In this document: positions 26,376-34,338 of the stretch, one piece after another
Layout: the number at the start of each line of letters is the position of its first letter
Position numbering within the stretch: the first letter of the stretch is position 1
Origin: Shimia sp. Alg240-R146
GTDB taxonomy: Bacteria; Pseudomonadota; Alphaproteobacteria; Rhodobacterales; Rhodobacteraceae
Length of the DNA stretch: 64,000 bases
Direction of reading: 5' to 3'
NCBI RefSeq assembly: GCF_947331465.1
Contig: NZ_CAMZOK010000003.1
Coordinates: 744,001 to 808,000 of the forward strand
Made by a program: the position numbers and the translations under genes
Notes under the pieces: generated by a model
Seen by the model: the letters and a program-made list of their open reading frames with translations, nothing else
What the model was told of the DNA's origin: nothing
The model's database searches: none

Positions 26376-29300
26376 GCCTTGATACCCTTTCCACTGCTCG
26401 CATGAGCGCCGTGATGATCGGCAATGAAAGCCTGCTGATCCAATGCGCCACGATGTGGCGGGACGCAGGCCATGCCATTGCAGCCATCGTCACACGCGCC
26501 ACCGATATTCGGACGTGGGCGGAGCGCGAAGGGCTGCGGGTTGTGTCCTCTGATGCGGATATTGCAGAGGCGCTTCGAGGCGAGGCATTTGATTGGTTGC
26601 TGTCGATTGCCAACCTCGACATGTTGCCGCAAGCGGTACTGGGTTTGCCAACCAGAGGTGCGGTGAACTTTCACGACGGGCCGCTGCCGCGCTATGCGGG
26701 TTTGAACGCGCCAGTTTGGGCGCGACTTAACCAAGAGGCCCGTCACGGCATCACTTGGCACAAGATCGAAGCCAAAGCCGACACTGGCGACATCATTGCG
26801 CAGCGCATGTTTGACATTGCACAGGCCGACACCGCGCTGACGCTGAACACCAAAGCCTATGCCGCCGCAATCGAGAGCTTTCCGGAAGTTGTCACCGCTC
26901 TGTCCGATGGTTTGCCTGATGCGCGGCCTCAAGACATGGGGCAACGCAGCTATTTCGGTCTTGGCCATCTGCCGGAGGCGGCAGGTCGGATCGATTTCCG
27001 CCGCGATGCCCAAGAGGTCGTCGCGCTGGTGCGCGCGCTGGACCATGGCGATTATTTCAACCCGTTGTGCGCGCCGAAGTTCGTCGCGTCAGGCCGTGTG
27101 TTGCTGGTCGGAGCCGCCGAGATCGCCGAAAGCGCAGGCCATGGTGAACCCGGCGCGGTGTTGGCCGTCGGCCCTGATGCGGTGACCATCGCCTGTGGAC
27201 GCGGGGCTGTGACCTTGTCCTGCCTGACCGACAGCGCAGGACACACACAAATCCCTGGCCATGTCATCCGCGACGGAGAACGTCTGCCTCTGTTGGATCG
27301 CGCCGCCGCCGAGACGCTGAGCGCCACCATGGCCAAAGTTGCCAAGTCCGACGCCTTTTGGCGCGCGCGTCTGGCGGCTTTTCTACCGGCAAACCTGCCT
27401 TTGATCGCCGCAGCTGGCGATCTGCCCGATATGCGCAGGGTCGCGTTGACCCTGCCCGAGTTGCCCTCCAAGCAAGCCCTGACCGCAGTGACCCTTTGGG
27501 CGTTGCGGTCAGGGGTACCGGAGGCTTGCGACATTGCCCTGTGTCCCGCCGACCTGCCTCGCGCGGCTGGCATTCTGAGCGATTGGGTGCCTTTGCGAGT
27601 GAATACCGAGGTCCTGCAGGGCACCGTGGCCAGTGCGGTAGATGCTGTTACGTCAACGCTCGAGACACTGACCCACAACGGCGCTTGGGCGCAGGATTTG
27701 ATTGCCCGTGACCCGACCCTCGCCGCACCGGGAATGCCTGATTTGGCGGTCACACTGGATGGGTCTGGCGCGGTCGAAGGCGCTGCTCTGACAGTTGCGC
27801 TTGGCGATGCTCCGGCATTGCATTTTGACGCCACACGGCTCAGCGACGCCCACGCCAAACGCCTGGTCGCGCGTTTGGAGCTTTTGGCAGAAGCCATGGC
27901 GGATGACACCGCGGTTCAAGACTTGCCGTTCTTGCCGGAAGCCGAGCGCCAAGACCTGCTGACCAATTGGAACGACACAGCCGTCGATTTTGATGCGGAC
28001 GCCACCATTGTCGCCCAATTTGAGGCGCAAGTTGCTGCCACGCCGAATGCAGCGGCATTGGTTTATGAGCATGATACGCTCAGCTATGCGGATCTTAACG
28101 CCCGGGCGAACCGTGCTGCGCATGTGCTGCGCGATATGGGGGTGACACACGGGGCTTTGGTCGGATTGTGTACCCGTCGCGGTCCCGATCTGGTGGTCGG
28201 GGCGCTGGCGATCCTAAAGGCAGGCGGTGCCTATGTGCCGATGGACCCAACCTATCCCGCCGATCGTCTGGCGCATTTTATTGCCGATTCAGGCTGCGGT
28301 GTGATCGTCACACAAGTGGCGCTTGCCAAAGACTTGCCTGACCATCAGGCACAGGTCTTGCAACTCGACACTGACGCGCGGCTGTCAAAAGCCAGTGCGC
28401 AGAATCCCGATGTGATTTCTGGCGGCGATGATCTCGCCTATCTGATCTACACCTCCGGTTCTACCGGCACGCCCAAAGGGGTGATGGTCGAGCACGGCAA
28501 TGTCGCCAATTTCTTTGCTGGGATGGACGCGCGGATATCCTACAACATAGGCGACACGTGGCTTGCGGTCACATCTCTCAGCTTTGATATCTCGGTGCTG
28601 GAGCTGTTCTGGACCCTCTCGCGCGGCTTTAAGCTTGTGCTATCCGGTGACGAGACCACCACCCAGATCTCGGGTGGGCGCCTGCCGGCGGCGTCGGGTG
28701 GCATGGAGATGTCGATTTATTACTGGGGCAACGATGACGGTCAGGGGTCCAAGAAATACGAACTGCTGCTGGAAGGCGCGAAATTTGCTGACGCGCATGG
28801 GTTTTGCGCCGTTTGGACGCCAGAACGCCACTTCCACGCCTTTGGCGGCCCCTACCCCAACCCGTCGGTCACCGGCGCGGCGGTGGCGGCTGTGACCAAA
28901 CAGATCGGCGTGCGCGCCGGATCTTGCGTCGCGCCCCTGCACCACACAGCCCGCATCGCCGAAGAATGGGCGGTGATCGACAACCTGACCAACGGCCGCG
29001 CGGGTATGGCGATTGCCTCGGGCTGGCAGCCGGACGACTTTGTGCTGCGCCCTGAAAACACGCCGCCCGCCAACAAGCCTGCGATGTTTGAACAGATGAC
29101 GGAGCTGCGCAAACTTTGGCGCGGCGAAGAGGTCGCATTCGCCAAGCAGGATGGCTCGATGCATGCGGTGCTGACGCAACCGCGGCCCGTGTCCAAAGAG
29201 CTGCCGCTGTGGGTGACCACGGCGGGTAATCCCGAGACCTGGAAAGAGGCCGGGCGGCATGGCTGCAACGTGCTGACGCACCTATTGGGGCAAAGCGTGG

Positions 29301-31030
29301 ACGAGGTTGGCGGCAAAATTGCGCTGTATCACGATGCGCTGCGCGAAGCGGGGCACAATCCCGATGATTTCAGCGTGACCTTGATGCTGCACAGCTTCTT
29401 GGCCGAGGATCGCGAAAAGGCGCGCGAAATCGCCCGCGAACCAATGAAAGACTACCTGCGCAGCGCGGCGGGATTGATCAAACAATACGCTTGGGCCTTC
29501 CCTGCGTTCAAAAAACCCGAAGGCGTCGACAACGCGTTTCAACTCGACCTTGGCGGTCTGACTGAGGAAGAGCTTGAAGGCATTCTGGACTTTGCCTTCC
29601 TGCGGTATTTCGAAGACTCGGGTCTGTTTGGCACCATTGAAGACGCATTGGATCGGGTTGAGCAGGTCAAACGCATCGGTGTGACCGAGATCGCCTGTTT
29701 GATCGACTACGGCATCGATACCGCCACCGTTATGGAGGGGCTCAAGCCCTTGGCCGAAGTGCTGCGGCTGGCAAATGAGGGCGGCGAATTGGACCCGTCG
29801 GATGTGTCGATTGCGGCGCAAATGATCCGCCATGACGTCAGCCACTTGCAGTGCACCCCGTCGATGGCGCGGATGATTGCGATGAACGACGAGGCGCGGT
29901 TTGCGCTACGTGGTGTGGATCATTTGATGATCGGTGGTGAGGCGCTTTCGGGCGGTCTGGTTGCCGATCTGAACGCGGCCACCGATGCGGGCATACAAAA
30001 TATGTATGGCCCAACCGAAACCACCATCTGGTCAACAACCGGCATGGCCGAGGCGGGCGAAGGTGTCGCCAATATCGGCGCGCCGATTGCCAACACGGGA
30101 ATCTACGTGCTGGACGCGGCGGGTGATCCCGCGCCCGTTGGGGTGCCCGGCGAGTTGTTGATCGGCGGCGCAGGCGTGACGCGTGGCTATTGGCGGCGCG
30201 AAGCGTTAACGGCGGAGCGTTTTGTCGAGAACCCCTTTGGCGAGGGGCGGCTTTATAAAACCGGCGATCTGGTGCGCTGGCGCGATGACGGCAAGCTCGA
30301 TTTCCTTGGACGCGCCGACCATCAGGTCAAGCTGCGCGGCTATCGCATTGAGCTGGGCGAAATCGAAACCCGTCTGGAAGAAATCACCGGCGTCGCACAA
30401 TCCGTGGTTATGCCGCGTGAAGACACGCCGGGCGATGTGCGCCTCGTAGCGTATCTGCGTGGCGATGCGATACCGGATGAGGCGGACATACGCGCGGCGT
30501 TGCGGGCCAATCTGCCAGCCTTCATGCGGCCCCAACACTATGTCACCGTCACCGATTTCCCGCTGACGCCCAACAAAAAGGTCGACCGCAAGGCGCTTCC
30601 GTCACCGGAAGAAACCCGCACTGTCGCGGTCACGAAACCCGTCGCTGCGGCACCCGTGACTGCACCGGTCGCGGTGACAGGCGATGTCGCGGCCACGGTT
30701 GCGGCGGTTTGGTCGCGGGTGTTGGGGGTGGCCGAAGTCAACGCAACCGACAACTTCTTTGACATTGGTGGGCACAGCCTTTTGGCCGTTCAGGCGCATC
30801 GGGACATCCGCACCGAAACCGGCGCGGCGAAGCTGTCGATCACCGACATTTTCCGCTTTCCAACCATGGCCGGACTGGTCACACGTATCGAAGAGCTAAC
30901 GGGCGGCTCCCGTCCCGCAGATGCGCCGCAGGTGGCGAGCCGCGAAGATGTTGCGGACCGTGCCGATGGGCGCGCGGAAATGATGAGTAAGCGCCGCGCC
31001 ATGCGCGCGCGTCGCAGGGCGAGGACGTAA
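26372..31030 (+). CDS. NRPS with formyltransferase domain and luciferase-like monooxygenase inserted in the adenylation domain (MupA/Atu3671-type)
   Basis: A 1552-residue synthetase. Residues 1-190 form a formyltransferase with the catalytic Asn99, His101 and Asp137 spaced as in ArnA-type enzymes, and 195-315 resemble its C-terminal domain. Residues 320-525 look like a condensation-domain remnant without HHxxxDG. The adenylation domain starts near 545 (TSGSTGTPKG at 694), is broken after its A4 region near 760 by a luciferase-like flavin monooxygenase (about 775-1135; SIYYWGND, VWTPERHFH), and resumes at about 1150 (YGPTETT, YKTGDL, NKKVDRKAL). The carrier Ser1469 sits in IGGHS. A basic tail follows. 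The specificity residues read D-I-L-Q-M-G-M-I-W plus the A10 Lys, very near the glycine code. This fits an N-formylating loading module with oxidation of the bound amino acid. The ATG overlaps the GT2 stop; its own stop overlaps the PPTase start. Confidence 0.88.
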   Translation: MSLDTLSTARMSAVMIGNESLLIQCATMWRDAGHAIAAIVTRATDIRTWAEREGLRVVSSDADIAEALRGEAFDWLLSIANLDMLPQAVLGLPTRGAVNFHDGPLPRYAGLNAPVWARLNQEARHGITWHKIEAKADTGDIIAQRMFDIAQADTALTLNTKAYAAAIESFPEVVTALSDGLPDARPQDMGQRSYFGLGHLPEAAGRIDFRRDAQEVVALVRALDHGDYFNPLCAPKFVASGRVLLVGAAEIAESAGHGEPGAVLAVGPDAVTIACGRGAVTLSCLTDSAGHTQIPGHVIRDGERLPLLDRAAAETLSATMAKVAKSDAFWRARLAAFLPANLPLIAAAGDLPDMRRVALTLPELPSKQALTAVTLWALRSGVPEACDIALCPADLPRAAGILSDWVPLRVNTEVLQGTVASAVDAVTSTLETLTHNGAWAQDLIARDPTLAAPGMPDLAVTLDGSGAVEGAALTVALGDAPALHFDATRLSDAHAKRLVARLELLAEAMADDTAVQDLPFLPEAERQDLLTNWNDTAVDFDADATIVAQFEAQVAATPNAAALVYEHDTLSYADLNARANRAAHVLRDMGVTHGALVGLCTRRGPDLVVGALAILKAGGAYVPMDPTYPADRLAHFIADSGCGVIVTQVALAKDLPDHQAQVLQLDTDARLSKASAQNPDVISGGDDLAYLIYTSGSTGTPKGVMVEHGNVANFFAGMDARISYNIGDTWLAVTSLSFDISVLELFWTLSRGFKLVLSGDETTTQISGGRLPAASGGMEMSIYYWGNDDGQGSKKYELLLEGAKFADAHGFCAVWTPERHFHAFGGPYPNPSVTGAAVAAVTKQIGVRAGSCVAPLHHTARIAEEWAVIDNLTNGRAGMAIASGWQPDDFVLRPENTPPANKPAMFEQMTELRKLWRGEEVAFAKQDGSMHAVLTQPRPVSKELPLWVTTAGNPETWKEAGRHGCNVLTHLLGQSVDEVGGKIALYHDALREAGHNPDDFSVTLMLHSFLAEDREKAREIAREPMKDYLRSAAGLIKQYAWAFPAFKKPEGVDNAFQLDLGGLTEEELEGILDFAFLRYFEDSGLFGTIEDALDRVEQVKRIGVTEIACLIDYGIDTATVMEGLKPLAEVLRLANEGGELDPSDVSIAAQMIRHDVSHLQCTPSMARMIAMNDEARFALRGVDHLMIGGEALSGGLVADLNAATDAGIQNMYGPTETTIWSTTGMAEAGEGVANIGAPIANTGIYVLDAAGDPAPVGVPGELLIGGAGVTRGYWRREALTAERFVENPFGEGRLYKTGDLVRWRDDGKLDFLGRADHQVKLRGYRIELGEIETRLEEITGVAQSVVMPREDTPGDVRLVAYLRGDAIPDEADIRAALRANLPAFMRPQHYVTVTDFPLTPNKKVDRKALPSPEETRTVAVTKPVAAAPVTAPVAVTGDVAATVAAVWSRVLGVAEVNATDNFFDIGGHSLLAVQAHRDIRTETGAAKLSITDIFRFPTMAGLVTRIEELTGGSRPADAPQVASREDVADRADGRAEMMSKRRAMRARRRART

Positions 31031-31761
31031 TGACAAATCCCTCTGAACACCTGACCGATCTGCTGGATCTGGCCCGACGGTTTGCACCGCGCGGCGTTGG
31101 TGTTGGCGTGGCCGACCCGACGCAAAGCCCGGCCACGGTCTTGCCCGAAGAGGCCGTGGCCATCGCCAGCGCGATCCCCAAGCGAAAACGCGAGTTCGCT
31201 GCGGGTCGTCGTGCAGCTCGGCAAGCTTTGCAATCGCTGGATCTGCCAGCCGTGGCCATACCTAAAGGCACCGACCGCGCGCCGGTGTTTCCCACCGGCA
31301 TCGCCGGATCGATCACCCATAATCGAGGCGCGGCATTGGCTATTGTCGCGCCCCAAACGCGCTTTCGCGCGCTTGGCGTTGACGTGGAACCGCAAGCGCC
31401 GTTGAAGCCGGAATTGATCAAGGCGATTTGCACGTCCGAAGAGGCCGCGATGCTCGCACAACTTCCAGAGGCCGAGCGGCTTTTGCTGGCCCGCCGCCTG
31501 TTTTCCGCGAAAGAAGCGGTGTTTAAGGCGCAGTTTCCGATCACACGGCAGGTGTTTGGCTTTCAGGCCGCCTCGATCACGTTCAACGCTCTGCGCAGCG
31601 GGTTTGTCGCGACCTTTCATCGTGACATCGCCTCTATCCGCGCCGGAAGCAGCGTATCAGGCCAATGCGGCGTCGCGGGCGGTCATATCCTGACAATGGT
31701 CACGCTTGGGGCGGTCGTCGGCACGGAAAACGCCAATTTCCCCGTTTGCGCCACGGGATAA
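31030..31761 (+). CDS. 4'-phosphopantetheinyl transferase (Sfp/EntD type)
   Basis: A 243-residue transferase that converts apo carrier proteins to the holo form using CoA. The family motifs are visible: AGSITHNRG near residue 93, the metal-binding GVDVE (Asp118, Glu120), and FSAKEAVFK near 159-166. The start ATG shares one base with the NRPS stop, so the enzyme is co-translated with the synthetase. Its obvious targets are the carrier domains at Ser1792 of the PKS and Ser1469 of the NRPS. The presence of a dedicated activator supports the view that the block is a functional biosynthetic unit. Confidence 0.93.
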   Translation: MTNPSEHLTDLLDLARRFAPRGVGVGVADPTQSPATVLPEEAVAIASAIPKRKREFAAGRRAARQALQSLDLPAVAIPKGTDRAPVFPTGIAGSITHNRGAALAIVAPQTRFRALGVDVEPQAPLKPELIKAICTSEEAAMLAQLPEAERLLLARRLFSAKEAVFKAQFPITRQVFGFQAASITFNALRSGFVATFHRDIASIRAGSSVSGQCGVAGGHILTMVTLGAVVGTENANFPVCATG

Positions 31762-31835
31762 CCACAATCATTCACCATAGTTAACACCAACAGAGCGCGA
31801 AATCACGGCGCCAGAACGACGTTTGAGGATCAGGC

Positions 31836-33110
31836 ATGGACAGGTTTCAGTCTCTTGGAGAGGTACTGAGCATGCTCCGCAGAAGGGCTCTTCTGTGGGT
31901 GTCTGTCATTGCGCTTGGCGTACTGATCTCTTTGATGTATGCGCTGTCCCTGCCCCGCGAATATGAAACTTCCGCCACCATCCAGATTGAACAGCCCACC
32001 ATTCAGACCGGCGAGTCCTCCCGCGGGTCGTTGAATGCGGAGATGCTGCAAAAACTGCAGATCGTTGAGCAACGTGTGATGGCGCGCGACAACCTGCTCG
32101 CGATCATCGAGAAATTCGGACTTTATCGCAACGCTGGTCTGAGCAATTTGCAAAAGGTGGACCTGCTGCGTCGTGCCGCCCGTGTTCAGCACATCACAAA
32201 CCCGCAACTGCGGTGGCGTCAGGACATCAGCCCTTCGGCATTGTTGGTGACCGTGCGTATGACTGACGCGGCGCTAGCGGCCAATGTCGCCAATGAACTG
32301 GTGAACAACGTGCTGGATCAGGAAGAGGCGAGCCGGTCTGCGCGCGTGCGCGAAACACTGGACTTTTTTGACAGCGAAGAGCGCCGCATCAGTGCCGCGA
32401 TCTTTACGCTTGAGGCGCAGATTGCCGAGTTTAAACGTGAAAACGCGGTGATCTTGCCCGGCGGCGTGGAAAGCCTGCGCACTCGTTTGACCGACCTGCA
32501 AGAGATCGAGCTTGAAGTGCAACGCCAGATCCTGTCGTTGCAGGACGGTGGCGAAACCGAGGCAAGCACCATTCGCGGTCAACGGATTGCGCGCCTGCGC
32601 GAAGAACGTGAACTGTATCAACTTGAGATCAGCGGGCTTGAGGCGCAACTTGCCGCGACCCCGGCGATTGAGCAGGCTTTCAGCAAGCTGGAGCGCCAGC
32701 TCGGCAAGCTGGAAGATCAGTACGAAGCGGTTACCGTTGGCAAGGCACAGGCCGAAATGGACCAGATGCTTGAGGCCAACCGAAAGTCTGACAGTTTTGC
32801 GGTGCTTGAAGTGGCGCTGCCACCGGATTGGCCGATTGCACCGTCTCGCAAAAAGATCCTCGCGATGGGCGGCATGCTCAGCGCGGCTGTGGCGCTAACG
32901 TTGGTGTTTCTGGCGGAAATGCGCAGCCCAGTGATTTGGACCCGTGGCCAGCTTGAGCGGCAATTGCGCCTGCGCGCTGTGGCTGCGATCCCGGTGATCG
33001 AAACAAAAGCCCGCCGCCGCAATCGCCGCATCCTGAGCATAGCAAAAATCGGAGCCGTGTTGGCCACAGCAGCGGCACTGGCGGGAATCGCTTTGAAATT
33101 CGGTCGGTAA
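31836..33110 (+). CDS. Polysaccharide co-polymerase / chain-length determinant (Wzz-like)
   Basis: A 424-residue membrane protein of the Wzz (PCP) family. There is a membrane span at about residues 20-40 after a short cytoplasmic start, and a large periplasmic part rich in coiled coil (about 165-310, many Glu/Arg/Leu heptads). A proline-containing region (VALPPDWPIAPSRKK) before the second span near 335-357 is the family signature. An additional hydrophobic stretch lies near 400-420. It sets polymer length with the Wzy polymerase. It has no fused kinase; the BY-kinase-like gene lies 16 kb downstream. GAGGATCAGGC precedes the ATG. Confidence 0.82.
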   Translation: MDRFQSLGEVLSMLRRRALLWVSVIALGVLISLMYALSLPREYETSATIQIEQPTIQTGESSRGSLNAEMLQKLQIVEQRVMARDNLLAIIEKFGLYRNAGLSNLQKVDLLRRAARVQHITNPQLRWRQDISPSALLVTVRMTDAALAANVANELVNNVLDQEEASRSARVRETLDFFDSEERRISAAIFTLEAQIAEFKRENAVILPGGVESLRTRLTDLQEIELEVQRQILSLQDGGETEASTIRGQRIARLREERELYQLEISGLEAQLAATPAIEQAFSKLERQLGKLEDQYEAVTVGKAQAEMDQMLEANRKSDSFAVLEVALPPDWPIAPSRKKILAMGGMLSAAVALTLVFLAEMRSPVIWTRGQLERQLRLRAVAAIPVIETKARRRNRRILSIAKIGAVLATAAALAGIALKFGR

Positions 33111-33597
33111 GTCGCCGCATTCCTGCCTCATTTCACCAAACTCACCGAATCAATAGGCAGCCAACGCGCTTTTCCGCACTATTTGACAAACGCGAAAATG
33201 CCATTTTGAGAAACAATCCCACAAGCGCTGATAGAACCGTTTCCAAACCGCATTCGGATTTGGGGACTATTAACCATCTTTTGAGCAAATGAGATTTTGT
33301 TTGTTGGTTAATATTGATTAAAATCAATACTTTAGGGAATTTTGACGCAAAGTTACAGTGGATTTCGGGAAAATTGTGTCTAATATATGTTCTTGGGTGG
33401 GCGCTTCTGAGAATGGAGCACCGAGGGAAAACGGAAGACTGCTGAGCGATGAGCCCTGCTGCCAGGGCGCTATTCAATACGGTCCAATAAAAGTTGCACG
33501 TGTCAATTTTGGCGCGACGGCGAAGCTTTGACCGAAACTTGGCCTTTCAATCATATCCCAAAGTGCCCCGAACGACGTGTTAGTGGGGACGACGCTG
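33111..33597. other. AT-rich intergenic region upstream of the priming transferase
   Basis: Nearly 490 bases with no supported gene and clearly lower GC than the flanks. It contains a CtrA-like half site TTAACCAT at 33270-33277, paired TTAA boxes at 33308-33321 with a 6-base spacer, and a strong palindrome at 33312-33329. This is the best candidate in the exopolysaccharide region for a regulated promoter. The exact start of transcription could not be assigned. Confidence 0.55.
33312..33329. promoter_or_regulatory. Perfect palindrome TATTGATT-AA-AATCAATA
   Basis: Two perfect 8-base arms with a 2-base centre lie about 270 bases before the priming glycosyltransferase start. The symmetry and AT-rich context suggest the operator of a dimeric regulator controlling exopolysaccharide initiation. 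Which regulator binds is unknown. Confidence 0.5.
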
Positions 33598-34263
33598 ATG
33601 GCGATCTATTCGCGGAAAGACTTTGCGCAGGGCTTTGAGGTTTCAACGCCGCAGCGCGGCCTGTATCGCGGCTTTGTTAAGCGCGTTTTGGACATATTGT
33701 TTGTCCTGACAATCGCGCTGCCGGTGGGGTTTGTGGTGCTAATGCTGGCGCTGCTGATTGCCCGCGACGGCGCTTCGCCGATCTATCGACAAAGACGCGT
33801 CGGCAAAGATGGCCGCATCTTTTATATGCTCAAGCTACGCTCGATGGTACCCAACGCGGATCAAAAGCTCGAAGAGTATCTGCGTCAAAACCCTGAAGCC
33901 CGCCGCGAGTGGGACGAAAAGCAAAAGCTGACCAACGATCCGCGCATCACGCCGATTGGCCGCCTGATCCGCAAGTCGTCTTTGGATGAGTTGCCACAGT
34001 TCCTGAACGTGCTGAGCGGTGACATGTCGGTGGTTGGCCCGCGTCCGATGATGCCGGAGCAAGTGCGTCTTTATCCTGGCGCCGCATATTTCACTATGCG
34101 TCCCGGAATTACCGGATTTTGGCAGATTTCGGAGCGCAACGAATGCAGCTTTGCGGAACGGGCCATTCATGACGGAAACTACGACCGCGCGCTGTCGCTG
34201 CGCACGGATGTGGCCGTGGTGTTGCGCACTGTGTCGGTTGTGGCACTGGGCACCGGTGTCTGA
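33598..34263 (+). CDS. Undecaprenyl-phosphate sugar-1-phosphate transferase (priming sugar transferase)
   Basis: A 221-residue monotopic enzyme of the bacterial sugar transferase (PssY/WcaJ C-terminal domain) family. It starts glycan synthesis by moving a sugar-1-phosphate onto undecaprenyl phosphate at the inner membrane. A hydrophobic anchor lies at about residues 30-57, followed by YRQRRVGKDG, FYMLKLRSM, SSLDELPQFLNVLSGDMS, and VGPRP with the catalytic region. The C-terminal PGITGFWQ is conserved. The ATG at 33598 is preferred, as the GTG 21 bases earlier only adds a short leader. It follows a long AT-rich region, so it may be the first gene of its own transcript. Confidence 0.9.
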   Translation: MAIYSRKDFAQGFEVSTPQRGLYRGFVKRVLDILFVLTIALPVGFVVLMLALLIARDGASPIYRQRRVGKDGRIFYMLKLRSMVPNADQKLEEYLRQNPEARREWDEKQKLTNDPRITPIGRLIRKSSLDELPQFLNVLSGDMSVVGPRPMMPEQVRLYPGAAYFTMRPGITGFWQISERNECSFAERAIHDGNYDRALSLRTDVAVVLRTVSVVALGTGV

Positions 34264-34287
34264 CACAGCTGACCGCTGACAATCGAG

Positions 34288-34319
34288 AGGCGCGCGCTAT
34301 AGTGGCGACGCGCCTTTTT
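34288..34319 (+). terminator. Terminator after the priming sugar transferase
   Basis: AGGCGCG and CGCGCCT form a stem over a 14-base loop, followed by TTTTT. It lies 25 bases past the stop. It may attenuate rather than block reading into the polymerase gene, which has the same direction. Confidence 0.65.
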
Positions 34320-34338
34320 CATTCCCACCGAACAGGAT

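Noticed and set aside
33142-33477. A minus-strand frame of 111 residues in the AT-rich gap
   Set aside because: Biased composition, no ribosome site, and overlaps regulatory palindromes.
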